DNA of 33,285 nt. Source: Desulfocapsa sp. Lineage in GTDB: Bacteria; Desulfobacterota; Desulfobulbia; Desulfobulbales; Desulfocapsaceae. Position 1 is the first letter of the stretch, and the number at the start of each line of letters is the position of its first letter. This document shows, piece by piece, positions 9,827 through 17,672 of the stretch. A model generated the notes under the pieces. That model was given only the letters and a program-made list of their open reading frames with translations. It made no database searches and was not told where the DNA came from. The stretch is taken from positions 1 to 33,285 of the forward strand of contig VMSP01000043.1 in the NCBI GenBank assembly GCA_013792135.1, in the 5' to 3' direction. A program made the translations under genes and the position numbers.

Positions 9827-10948
9827 ATGCATAAGATTTTAATAGTTCTCGGTTTGCTGTCAGCGATTCTCTCATCCTCTATTTCAATGGTATGGGCAGA
9901 TGACGAGGTTAAGATAGCCGCCATTTTCGCAAAGTCGGGGGAGGCCGCTGAAGATAATCTTGAGTTTTTCGAGGCTGCTCGCTTCGCAGTCGATGAGGTC
10001 AACAGTGCAGGCGGGGTGCATGGCAGGAAGATCAAGCTTGTCGAGTATGATAATCACAGCACGCCTATCCAGAGCAAACTGGCAGCTAAGAAGGCTGTAG
10101 CAGATGGAGCGGTTGCCGTCATTGGCGCATCCTGGAGTTCACACTCGCTGGCGATGGCGCCGTATCTGCAGAAGATGAAGGTGCCGATGATCAGTCCGAA
10201 TTCGACCCATCCGGATGTCACCTTAACCGGAGATTTTATCTTTCGGGCCTGTTTCAATGATAATTTCCAGGGCAAAACCCTCGCCAAGTTCGCCAGGGAG
10301 AACTTGAAGGCCGCAACGGCTGTGGTCGTCATGAATATTTCCAGCGACTACGGCATCGGTCTCTCAAAGATATTTAAAGAGCATTTTACCGTAACTGGCG
10401 GCAAGGTGCTGGCAATTCTCAACTATAAATCCGAGCAGACTGATTTCAAGGATCTTCTCCAGGAGGTAAAGGCATTGAACCCGGATGTCCTCTTTATCCC
10501 AGGTTATGCAGAAAGCGGATATGTGGTGCGACAGGCGCAGGATATGGGAATCACAGCGATGATGCTCGGTGGTGACGGCTGGCCTGATCGTCAGTTTTAT
10601 GCCAATGGCGGACAGGACCTGAAAGAAGGCTATTTCACAGTACATTGGAGCGAGGATCTGGACACGGATAAATCCAGGGAGTTTGTAGCCCGATACAAGA
10701 GGGGGTATGAGATCCCCGATTTTGCGACGATTGCCTATGATGCGTCCATGCTGCTGTTTGATGCAATGAAGCGCGCGGAATCTCTCGATAGCCAGTCAAT
10801 CCGTGATGCGCTTGCAGCGACCGAAAATTTCGACGGTGTTACGGGCAAGATCTCCTTTGACGAAAACGGCGACCCGGTGAAGCAAGCATTGGTGATGAAA
10901 ATCACCAATGGCCGACCTGCCTTGTTCATGATCATCAAACCTAACTGA
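9827..10948 (+). CDS. Periplasmic ligand-binding protein, LivJ/Peripla_BP_6 family
   Basis: 373 residues from ATG 9827, preceded by AAAGAGG. A signal peptide covers residues 1-24 (hydrophobic to MVWADDE). The mature part is a two-lobe type I periplasmic binding protein: KIAAIFAKSGEAA, an EAARFAVDEVNSAGGVHGRKI segment (shown in part) and IGASWSSHSLAMAPYLQKMK. Relatives bind branched-chain amino acids, amides or urea for ABC import. No permease or ATPase gene is near. The next gene begins 24 bases later and is a membrane diguanylate cyclase, so this protein more likely serves as its periplasmic sensor partner, or as an orphan receptor. The ligand cannot be read from the sequence. Confidence 0.86.
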   Translation: MHKILIVLGLLSAILSSSISMVWADDEVKIAAIFAKSGEAAEDNLEFFEAARFAVDEVNSAGGVHGRKIKLVEYDNHSTPIQSKLAAKKAVADGAVAVIGASWSSHSLAMAPYLQKMKVPMISPNSTHPDVTLTGDFIFRACFNDNFQGKTLAKFARENLKAATAVVVMNISSDYGIGLSKIFKEHFTVTGGKVLAILNYKSEQTDFKDLLQEVKALNPDVLFIPGYAESGYVVRQAQDMGITAMMLGGDGWPDRQFYANGGQDLKEGYFTVHWSEDLDTDKSREFVARYKRGYEIPDFATIAYDASMLLFDAMKRAESLDSQSIRDALAATENFDGVTGKISFDENGDPVKQALVMKITNGRPALFMIIKPN

Positions 10949-10971
10949 ACGATCATCGACTGGGGATATAT

Positions 10972-12246
10972 ATGTTCAGCAGGCAGAGTCTTCGCTACAA
11001 AATCAACCTTACCATTACTCTGACTCTGGTGTCAGTTACCCTCGTATTCGGTGCCGCTCTTACGGTCTATGAAATTCAGCGGCGTACCGCAGTCATCCAA
11101 CAGATCGAGCAATCCTTAAACGATCTGACTTCACAGTATAACGAAGTGCTGGGCAATGAGATTTTTTCCGCCCATATCCTGGCGATCCAGGTAATCATGA
11201 ATGATATCATGCAGCGCAAGAGTATACTGGCCATAACCGCCTATAATGAATTTGGAGAGCTGTTGGTTTCTTCCAGCGAATCGGAGCAGGATGACTTACA
11301 GGAGCAGGTGATCGCAGCATTGCACTCTGCGCCGGCTTCAGCATTGCAAGAATGGGAAGGTCAATCCATACTCACCTTTACCAGTCCAATTGTAGCTTAT
11401 GGTGAAAATGTGGGTTTCTGGCGGATTGGATATTCCCTGGCCACCATGGAAACCCAGACGCTGCAGCTCATCATTATCTTTGTCACCCTGATCTTTTCCT
11501 TAGCGGTTCTGATCGGCCTGCTGCTGAACAGTATACTGGTCCGGTTTGTCCTCAGACCTGTCTACAGGTTGCGTAATGCTATGCAGCATATCCAGGGCAC
11601 CGACGGTGAAATGCACCGGGATACCGGAAAGGCCGACAAACATCAGCGACTTGAGGGGATGATTGAAGCCTTTGACGAACTGCCGCAAGATCTGGTTCAC
11701 GCCCACGCCAAGGGTGATGAAATAGGTTCTCTTGCCTGTTCGTTTCAGCAGATGCTGTATGCCCTGAAAAGCGCCTATGTCGCTATGCATACCGATGCCC
11801 TCACCGGCCTGAACAACCGGCGCAAGCTCGATGAAGCCTTAAAAAATGAGATCAACCGTGCACAAAGATATAAAAATTCGTTCTCGATCATCTTACTAGA
11901 TATAGACAACTTCAAGGAAGTCAATGATGCCTACGGCCATCTTGTGGGAGATGATGTCTTGAAGAGGCTTACTCAGGTCCTGAAAAGCAGTTTCCGCCAA
12001 ACGGATATAGCGGGGAGATGGGGTGGAGATGAATTCCTCATCCTGTTGCCTCTGCAGGACCGGGGCGTTGCTGTCATGTTTGCCGAAAGGCTGCGTGCCG
12101 CCATTGCCGGAAGTCAGTTCCCCGAGGTCGGCACAGTCACTTCCAGCTTTGGTGTGGCTGAATTGGTTTCTGGAGATTCAGTGGAGGATCTGATCAATCG
12201 GGCAGATGCTGCGCTCTACCGAGCAAAGGAACAGGGACGAAAGTGA
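10972..12246 (+). CDS. Membrane diguanylate cyclase with HAMP and GGDEF domains
   Basis: 424 residues. Transmembrane helix 1 (about 11-32), a periplasmic sensor region of about 135 residues, helix 2 (about 165-188), a HAMP-like linker (about 190-265) and a GGDEF domain (268-424) beginning HTDALTGLNNRRKLDEAL. The active-site GGDEF is intact at residues 351-355. The allosteric inhibitory site RxxD is R342-Q-T-D345, five residues before it, so the enzyme should make c-di-GMP and be feedback-inhibited. It follows the binding-protein gene by 24 bases, which suggests one operon and ligand-controlled c-di-GMP production. A c-di-GMP riboswitch lies 3.4 kb downstream. Confidence 0.92.
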   Translation: MFSRQSLRYKINLTITLTLVSVTLVFGAALTVYEIQRRTAVIQQIEQSLNDLTSQYNEVLGNEIFSAHILAIQVIMNDIMQRKSILAITAYNEFGELLVSSSESEQDDLQEQVIAALHSAPASALQEWEGQSILTFTSPIVAYGENVGFWRIGYSLATMETQTLQLIIIFVTLIFSLAVLIGLLLNSILVRFVLRPVYRLRNAMQHIQGTDGEMHRDTGKADKHQRLEGMIEAFDELPQDLVHAHAKGDEIGSLACSFQQMLYALKSAYVAMHTDALTGLNNRRKLDEALKNEINRAQRYKNSFSIILLDIDNFKEVNDAYGHLVGDDVLKRLTQVLKSSFRQTDIAGRWGGDEFLILLPLQDRGVAVMFAERLRAAIAGSQFPEVGTVTSSFGVAELVSGDSVEDLINRADAALYRAKEQGRK

Positions 12247-12307
12247 GTTGAGGTGGGGTAAACGGCGTCTAATACACCCTGGAGCCGACGCGCCCGACGG
12301 TCTTGTG

Positions 12308-12363
12308 AAATCCTGTTTGAATAAAATTCAATAGAAGATACTGTGAAATACGACAAGAGACAC
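12308..12363 (+). repeat. 56-bp repeat, inverted copy at 28711-28766
   Basis: The reverse complement of 28711-28766 matches this stretch in 54 of 56 positions, with a 45-base identical core (12308-12352). It holds the small palindrome TTGAATAAAATTCAA. In the other copy the block contains the end of a small reading frame (ILFE, stop). Here a frame ending in the same ILFE and stop exists but has no recognisable start. I read it as the 3' end of an unnamed mobile or repeated element left behind the cyclase gene. Confidence 0.75.
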
Positions 12364-12641
12364 TTACTTACTTGCTTGTATACCTTCCCATTGCCTGGTT
12401 CCCTTTCTAGAGAAAATTATATTTTTTGACAATTTCTTATTAAAGAAATAATCTCATAAAAGAGGATAAGCATATGGTTCTCGTGGTCGGGACAAATTGG
12501 GACATCCTCCCTTTCCTATCAGACCATGTTTTGCTCTCCCCATTTCACACTCTTTGACACTTTGTGCTTTCTGCACTCTTTCAAGGTGTGTTATCTGCCG
12601 GTAAACGGTCATGTCTCTATCTCCACAATAAGGTTTCCCTT
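12364..12641. promoter_or_regulatory. Leader of the hybrid kinase gene with a candidate promoter
   Basis: There is no gene between the cyclase and the kinase. TTGACA at 12426-12431 is a perfect -35; 17 bases later TAATCT (12449-12454) is a poor -10. Between them lies the near-palindrome TTTCTTATTAAAGAAA (12433-12448), a possible operator. The evidence is weak. Confidence 0.3.
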
Positions 12642-15323
12642 ATGAATCTCATCTCCCGTTATCCAGTACGCTTCGTTCTCCCGTTTCTACTTCTGTTCCT
12701 GGCTTTTATAGGGACCGGTGCCAGTTATCTATTTCTCCACGGTACCAGAAACAGATTGATCGAAAAACAGGCTCTGCACTTTGTCACTGAGACCATGGGG
12801 CGGAATCAGAGCCGCCTGAATGCTGCCCTGCGAGACAAGGACATGAAACGCCTGAAGATGAATATGGACCTCCTTGCTGATGATGCTGCCCGTCAAGGGA
12901 CCACCCTGGTGGCGGACGACAAACAAACGATTCTCAGCGCCTCAAATCCGGCCTGGGTAGGACAGTCCTTGGTGAAAGTCGCCATTCCCGGCGAGGGAAA
13001 AGTGTTGCTGGAAGACTTTTCCCATAACCGGGACCGGAGTCAGTCGGGAAGAGTTGTTGTCAGCCGGGACCGGCAGACCATCCTTGCCGTCACCCCTCTG
13101 ATAGTTGGCGAGGACCCGACCGGGATAGGGCTGGTCTATCATGAACATGATCTGCGCATCCTCAAGCAGGCGGCGCAGCAGACCCTGCGGAGGAATATGT
13201 TCTTTGTTTTCTCCCTGTTTGCGGTCATCGCCCTGCTTATCTGGCTCTATCTCTATTTTGTCTTTTTTCGGCGTGTGCTTCGAATTATTCAGACGACGGA
13301 GCAATTTGGCCAAGGAGATAACACAGCCCGTTCCGCGCTTACCGGGAGTGACGAGCTGGCCCTTGTCTCCACCGCGCTGGACGGGATGCTGACGCAGCGG
13401 GTGGCCGAGGAAAAACGGATTCGGGAAAATGCCAGGATGCTCAAGCTGCTGACGGACGGGCTGCCGGTACTCATCGCCTATGTGGACAAAGATGAGCGCT
13501 ACCGTCTGGTTAACCAAGAGTTTGAACACTGGTTTTATCTGCAGCCGGATCAGATTGTCGGTAAGCAGGTTCGTGACCTGCTCGGCGAAAAGGGTTATGG
13601 CGAGATCGCTGAGTATGTCCATCAGGCCCTGAGTGGTAAGGTGGTGGAGTATGAAGCCGCCATGCCTATCGTCAATGGTGGTATGCGCCAGTTCCGCGCC
13701 ACCCTGCTTCCCCATTTTGAGAATGGCAGCGGGGTGCAGGGTTGTTTCCTGCTGGCCCAAGATATCACCCAGCAGAGATTGGACCAGGACCTGCTCAGGA
13801 AAGCCAAGGCGCTCTGGGAGCGCACCTTTGACTCGATTCTCGAAGAAATTATTACGGTGCAGGATAAGGATTTCCGCATCCTGCAGGCTAACAGCGCCGC
13901 TGCTCAGTTCTTCGATACCACAAAGGAAGATCTCATTGGCCGTCATTGCTATGAGCTGTTTCGGGAAGAAAATATCCCCTGTCTTGAGTGTCCGGCCCAT
14001 GCGGTCCTTCAGGGGGGCAAAATCCACAGCATCGAACTCTATCATGCCCGATTGAAAAAGAACTTTCTAGTCACCGTCTCACCTATGCTCGATGAGCAGG
14101 GAGACTTCTTCGGCATCGTCCATTCGGCGAAGGATATTACGGAGTTTAAGCTGTTGGAGGGGCAGCTGCGCCAGGCCCAGAAGATGGAGGCCATCGGCAC
14201 CCTGGCCGGTGGCATCGCTCACGATTTCAATAATATTCTTACTCCGATCCTCGGTTACAGTGAAATGCTGGCCGAACGGCTACCTGAAAACAGTGATGAG
14301 CGGAAGATGGTGCTGGATATCCGCACAGCAGGCATGCGAGCCACGGAACTGGTCAAGCAGATCCTCACCTTCAGTCGCCAGTCTGAACAGCAGCGACAAC
14401 CCCTGCAAATCCATCTGATCATCAAAGAAGCGCTCAAACTGCTGCGTTCCTCCATCCCGACCACCATTGCCATTCATCAGGATGTTGTTGATTGTGGGCT
14501 GGTCATGGCCGATCCGACCCAGGTCCACCAGATAATTATGAACCTCTGCACCAATGCCTACCACGCCATGCGCGAGACTGGTGGAGAGTTGAACGTCAGC
14601 ATGGAAGTGGTTGAGTTGACGGCGCAGGATTACCTCGATAGTCTGGCCCTGCAACCGGGTCCACATGTGAAACTGAGTGTTTGTGACACCGGCTGTGGCA
14701 TGTCGAAAGAGCTGCAGGAACGGATCTTTGAACCCTATTATACCACCAAAAAACAGGGAGAGGGGACAGGGCTGGGGTTGTCGGTGGTGCATGGCATTAT
14801 CAAGAGCCATCATGGACATATCACCGTCTACAGCGAACCGGGCAAGGGCACCGAGTTTCATGTCTACCTGCCCCAGATGCAGGCCCATGATCAGATCCTG
14901 GCCGAGGAAACTGGTGCAAAAATCCCGAAGGGAAGCGGCACGGTTCTGGTCGTAGATGATGAACCGATAATAGGTGAGATGTTGCAAAGGATGTTGTGTA
15001 ATATGGGCTACGAAGTCCTGCTCTGTTCCAGCAGTACTCAGGCACTGGAGGTCTTTACGCAGCAGAGGGCGCGCATCGCCCTGGTGCTCACTGACATGAA
15101 CATGCCGGTCATGAATGGTGGGGAGCTGGCCCGGAGGATCAAGCAGCTTAGTCCGGTCATGCCGGTGGTACTCTGCACCGGGTTCAGCGAGATCATGGAT
15201 GAAGAAAAGGCCAGACGGATGGGGATTGATGGCTATATGACGAAGCCGGTCATTCAACGCCAGCTTGCCCAGACCCTCCATGATGTTTTGGAAAAAAAGG
15301 GCGGCAGCGGGCCTGCTGCGTGA
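12642..15323 (+). CDS. Hybrid sensor histidine kinase with PAS domains and C-terminal receiver
   Basis: 893 residues from ATG 12642, with AAGG at 12630-12633; the frame is open from 12564 but those extra residues are not membrane- or domain-like. Order: helix 1 (about 8-30), periplasmic sensor (31-182), helix 2 (183-209), HAMP (to about 265), two PAS domains (about 275-385 and 395-510), HisKA with phospho-acceptor H527 in GGIAHDFNNIL, HATPase_c (DTGCGMSKE, GEGTGLGLSVVHGI) and a receiver (VLVVDDEP) with phospho-acceptor D818 in LTDMNMPVMNG. The second PAS has a cysteine cluster CLECPAH, perhaps for metal or redox sensing. It autophosphorylates and relays inward to its own receiver; no separate output protein is adjacent. 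Confidence 0.92.
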   Translation: MNLISRYPVRFVLPFLLLFLAFIGTGASYLFLHGTRNRLIEKQALHFVTETMGRNQSRLNAALRDKDMKRLKMNMDLLADDAARQGTTLVADDKQTILSASNPAWVGQSLVKVAIPGEGKVLLEDFSHNRDRSQSGRVVVSRDRQTILAVTPLIVGEDPTGIGLVYHEHDLRILKQAAQQTLRRNMFFVFSLFAVIALLIWLYLYFVFFRRVLRIIQTTEQFGQGDNTARSALTGSDELALVSTALDGMLTQRVAEEKRIRENARMLKLLTDGLPVLIAYVDKDERYRLVNQEFEHWFYLQPDQIVGKQVRDLLGEKGYGEIAEYVHQALSGKVVEYEAAMPIVNGGMRQFRATLLPHFENGSGVQGCFLLAQDITQQRLDQDLLRKAKALWERTFDSILEEIITVQDKDFRILQANSAAAQFFDTTKEDLIGRHCYELFREENIPCLECPAHAVLQGGKIHSIELYHARLKKNFLVTVSPMLDEQGDFFGIVHSAKDITEFKLLEGQLRQAQKMEAIGTLAGGIAHDFNNILTPILGYSEMLAERLPENSDERKMVLDIRTAGMRATELVKQILTFSRQSEQQRQPLQIHLIIKEALKLLRSSIPTTIAIHQDVVDCGLVMADPTQVHQIIMNLCTNAYHAMRETGGELNVSMEVVELTAQDYLDSLALQPGPHVKLSVCDTGCGMSKELQERIFEPYYTTKKQGEGTGLGLSVVHGIIKSHHGHITVYSEPGKGTEFHVYLPQMQAHDQILAEETGAKIPKGSGTVLVVDDEPIIGEMLQRMLCNMGYEVLLCSSSTQALEVFTQQRARIALVLTDMNMPVMNGGELARRIKQLSPVMPVVLCTGFSEIMDEEKARRMGIDGYMTKPVIQRQLAQTLHDVLEKKGGSGPAA

Positions 15324-15615
15324 GTTGAGGAAAGGGATTGGGGGTGCACTTAAATATTATAGTCTTGCTCTATCAGAGTCAATATTCTCCGAACATGTTG
15401 ACTCTGGTTCTGACTCACAAAATTAATATTGCCACATTGAATATTTGACAAGATCCAACTTTCCTCAGGTTGAGATGTCTACTGTATATACGAACCTGAT
15501 GAGTTCAGATATCTCAATATTATCGAAATGTTATCATTGCCAGTGCCAATGTACCACATCTTACTAATTGACTTTTTTTTCTTAAATTATAAACTGAAAT
15601 ATACAATTTAGTTTA
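15324..15615. promoter_or_regulatory. Spacer with inverted repeat, a direct-repeat copy and candidate promoter for the riboswitch transcript
   Basis: AGAGTCAA (15375-15382) and TTGACTCT (15398-15405) form an 8-bp inverted repeat without a T tract. A 23-bp block at 15470-15492 recurs at 16681-16703. TTGACT (15568-15573) with TATAAA (15589-15594, 15-bp spacing) could start the riboswitch RNA close to its first conserved base. No coding frame was recognised. Confidence 0.4.
15470..15492 (+). repeat. 23-bp direct repeat, second copy at 16681-16703
   Basis: Sequence TTGAGATGTCTACTGTATAT plus ACG; the copy at 16681 differs at one base (G for A). The two copies lie 1211 bp apart and enclose the riboswitch, the secreted-protein gene and its downstream hairpin. 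The second copy runs into the 168-bp repeat at 16690. Confidence 0.7.
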
Positions 15616-15684
15616 AGACAATGCCAAACCTGTTGTGAAGCAGAGACGGAAAACCACAGGTCTTTATAAGATAGCCGAGTTGCC
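15616..15684 (+). ncRNA. GEMM-I cyclic-di-GMP riboswitch aptamer
   Basis: The conserved GEMM-I parts appear in order: CCAAACC (15624-15630), a 5-bp hairpin CTGTT/AGCAG closed by a GNRA loop GTGA (15630-15643), GACGGAAAACCACAGG (near the consensus GACGCAAAGCCACGGG), a second hairpin GG-TCTT...AAGA-TAG-CC (15659-15676) and the closing GAGTTGCC. GEMM-I aptamers bind c-di-GMP at a three-way junction while the GNRA loop docks on the second arm. The outer stem (15623-15627 with 15680-15684) has one C-C mismatch where most examples have a pair. The closing strand is shared with a terminator, and a secreted-protein gene follows. Confidence 0.83.
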
Positions 15685-15711
15685 TTATGAAAGAGGCGAC
15701 TCGTTTTTTTT
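15676..15711 (+). terminator. Rho-independent terminator of the c-di-GMP riboswitch expression platform
   Basis: CGAGTTGCC (15676-15684) pairs with GGCGACTCG (15695-15703), nine pairs with one G-U, a 10-base loop and eight T right after. The 5' half contains the 3' strand of the aptamer's outer stem, so aptamer and terminator compete. Ligand binding should hold that strand and let RNA polymerase pass: a predicted ON switch. Confidence 0.83.
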
Positions 15712-15728
15712 AAAATATAGGAGGGAAC

Positions 15729-16520
15729 ATGAGCAGAACCTTAGCCCTGTATATGCTTTTGTATTTTATTGTCTTTCCAGGACGTGCCATGGCAGGCAAT
15801 ATATTGTTCGTCAACTACAACGGTAGTGACAACGGCATCCCGACCGCCATATCTACAGATGGCCATTCGGTCACTTCTGTCGATGTACCACCCGAAACCG
15901 CCAGCACCTACTTCCAGAGTGCCAATCTGAATCAATATTGCGCCGTCGTCTGGAGCGCCGCTTATGCTTACAACAAGGACGTTTCTGGAGCAGTCACCAC
16001 ATTGTCAAACTGGGTAACCTCGGGTGGGCATGTGTTAATCACGACGCCGGATGCAATTCGCCTTGATGGCGGCCTAATCAGCCTAATAGGTGGCTCTGGC
16101 GGTACTGACCAAGGGAACGGATACAGCACTATCGCAAACGTAGCCAATAGCGTTACAACTGGCTTATTCGATATACGTGGCCAGCAACCTTATGACGTTA
16201 CTGACGAAGACTCGCTTTGTGCTCCGCTCACCCCTGGCACGATTGGATTGGTTACCTCGGGGTCTACCGGGTGCCCATCCGAACCGGGCTACACATGGAC
16301 ACTCCGGACTTTGGGGTGCGGACAAGTGGCGTTCATTACCAGTGGAAATTTCAGTAGCTCCACAACCAACGATCCCGATTGGACTTTAACCACCATTCCA
16401 GGTCACGGCGTCTATAATGCGGGTTTGAGAAATTTTGTATATAATGCTTGCACAAGTCAGAACGCTTGTTTTCCGTGGAGCATGTTCTTGCCGGCAATGA
16501 CAAACATGGGAAAAAGATAG
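15729..16520 (+). CDS. Secreted protein of unknown function under c-di-GMP riboswitch control (ThuA/GATase1-like fold suspected)
   Basis: 263 residues from ATG 15729, with a strong AGGAGGGA ribosome site 18 bases after the riboswitch terminator. A signal peptide ends near residue 22 (FPGRAMAG). The mature protein starts NILFVNYNGSDNGIPTAIS and goes on to LNQYCAVVWSAAYAYN and LSNWVTSGGHVLITTPDAI. This is a strand, then D/C-A-V-V-W, then helix plus G-G-H-V-L-I pattern reminiscent of ThuA or glutamine-amidotransferase-like Rossmann domains, without a clear catalytic Cys-His pair. Five cysteines remain, four in the last third. The C-terminus is CFPWSMFLPAMTNMGKR. It is probably exported and made when c-di-GMP is high, so a surface, adhesion or matrix role is plausible, but I do not recognise the family. 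Confidence 0.75.
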   Translation: MSRTLALYMLLYFIVFPGRAMAGNILFVNYNGSDNGIPTAISTDGHSVTSVDVPPETASTYFQSANLNQYCAVVWSAAYAYNKDVSGAVTTLSNWVTSGGHVLITTPDAIRLDGGLISLIGGSGGTDQGNGYSTIANVANSVTTGLFDIRGQQPYDVTDEDSLCAPLTPGTIGLVTSGSTGCPSEPGYTWTLRTLGCGQVAFITSGNFSSSTTNDPDWTLTTIPGHGVYNAGLRNFVYNACTSQNACFPWSMFLPAMTNMGKR

Positions 16521-16564
16521 CATTCCCATTGCAAACCTTTACCAAATAGTAAGAATCATAAATT

Positions 16565-16605
16565 AAAGATTCTCTGCGAGAAGATATGCTTTAACGAGAA
16601 TCTTT
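16565..16605 (+). terminator. Hairpin after the riboswitch-controlled gene
   Basis: AAAGATTCTC (16565-16574) and GAGAATCTTT (16596-16605) are perfect 10-bp complements around a 21-base loop. It lies 45 bases after the stop. There is no long T run, so it may be a transcript-end stabiliser rather than a classical terminator. Confidence 0.45.
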
Positions 16606-16689
16606 GATCTTGAAGATTAGTTGATGTGTCTCGGTAGAGATTCGCACTGGCAGTCCTAACAGTTTGCCCATTTCCCCAAATTGAGGTGT

Positions 16690-16857
16690 CTACTGTATAT
16701 ACGTAATAAAATAACGATCGAGCTTATGGTATAATAAGGTCATCAACATCCTGTTTTTTCTATAAAAGAAGAAGGAGGACAGCATGGCCGCACAAAATAG
16801 TATATTCGAGAGTTTTTATCCCACCGATTGGAGTGACCCCACCCAATCATCTCAATC
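16690..16857 (+). repeat. 168-bp repeat carrying promoter, ribosome site and start of a small ORF; inverted copy at 28835-29000
   Basis: The reverse complement of 28835-29000 matches here with about five substitutions and a 2-base gap. The block includes TATAAT (16730-16735), AAGGAGG and the start ATG 16784 of a frame MAAQNSIFESFYPTDWSD. After 16857 the copies diverge: here the frame runs on to 17008 over the 3' end of the opposite gene, with no family resemblance. I take this as the 5' end of an unnamed element whose 3' end is the 12308 repeat. Confidence 0.78.
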
Positions 16858-16948
16858 CTATCTCATTTTATCACTTCAACATCCTGCAAGGCAAAATACC
16901 GGGTTGATGGATAAGTTATTCCTTCCTCTTTGTTGCCATCCCGCCACT

Positions 16949-17671
16949 TCACTTCTCAACATCCGACTGATCCTGGCGCCAATCCCCAGTAAAATCCCGT
17001 TTCAATAAATCCTGGGCCTGTCCCTGATCAAGGATCTCATTGATCCCATAAAACACCGACCGCACCTCTTGAGGCATATCGACCCCTGAACAACGGCGCC
17101 TGGTCTCTCCCTTACGATAGGCGGTAATGACAGCATGGAGCTCAACCATCGGTGTCACCACCCGTCGCAATAGGCTGCGGGTAAAAAGCAGACCAACTCC
17201 AAAGACCGCGATCGCCATAAAGACAACGCCCCAGATCCCGGCCTCACCAAATTGTCTGACACGTTTATCCGCCTGATTCATCGCCTCACGATTGATATTA
17301 CCAAGCCGAACAATGGCCGACACCATTTGCTGGCGGGCAGAAAGATTGCCGGCAAAGGCCGCAGGTGAACTGGCGGCAATAACCTTCAGAGCTGCCGATT
17401 CACCTTTTTCAGTCACATTCTCTTGAGCCCGCTTCAAAGCCACCTCAAATCGACGGAGATGCTGCTCCTCATCAGAGGCCATATCATCACCGACCAGGAC
17501 AAGCGCGGCAAGCATCTCCTCGCAGGCGTAGAGGGAACGATCGTTCCGTTCAATAATACCAGACATTGCCGGTGCCATACGCATAAGAATCCAGATAGCT
17601 CCAAGGGCCATGAACAGGTTCAACCCTACCAGCAGCCAGGCTCCAACCCGAACAGCTTGTGCCAACCGCAT
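16949..17671 (-). CDS. Membrane HAMP-type sensor-like protein without output domain
   Basis: 240 residues from ATG 17671; the ribosome site GAGGAG lies in the last codons of the ktrA-like gene, whose stop is one base upstream, so the two are coupled. A helix at about 10-32 and another at about 145-168 flank a periplasmic, mostly helical region like the four-helix-bundle sensor of chemoreceptors. After the second helix comes a HAMP-like stretch (SLLRRVVTPMVELHAVITAY), then about 45 hydrophilic residues and the end. No methyl-accepting, kinase or cyclase domain follows. The operon position suggests a role in sensing or modulating the potassium system. The function is inferred only. Confidence 0.7.
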   Translation of the reverse strand: MRLAQAVRVGAWLLVGLNLFMALGAIWILMRMAPAMSGIIERNDRSLYACEEMLAALVLVGDDMASDEEQHLRRFEVALKRAQENVTEKGESAALKVIAASSPAAFAGNLSARQQMVSAIVRLGNINREAMNQADKRVRQFGEAGIWGVVFMAIAVFGVGLLFTRSLLRRVVTPMVELHAVITAYRKGETRRRCSGVDMPQEVRSVFYGINEILDQGQAQDLLKRDFTGDWRQDQSDVEK

Positions 17672-17672
17672 C

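Noticed and set aside
12942-14045. 367-codon minus-strand ORF, and another at 14280-15281
   Set aside because: Antisense shadows of the hybrid kinase, whose domains are complete on the plus strand.
15470-15500. LexA-like box (TACTGTATAT...)
   Set aside because: The left half resembles CTGT-N8-ACAG, but the ACAG half is missing, and the sequence is explained as a direct repeat shared with 16681.
16784-17008. 74-codon ORF starting in the 168-bp repeat
   Set aside because: Only the first 20-odd codons are shared with the other copy; the rest overlaps the end of the opposite HAMP gene and has no coding character.
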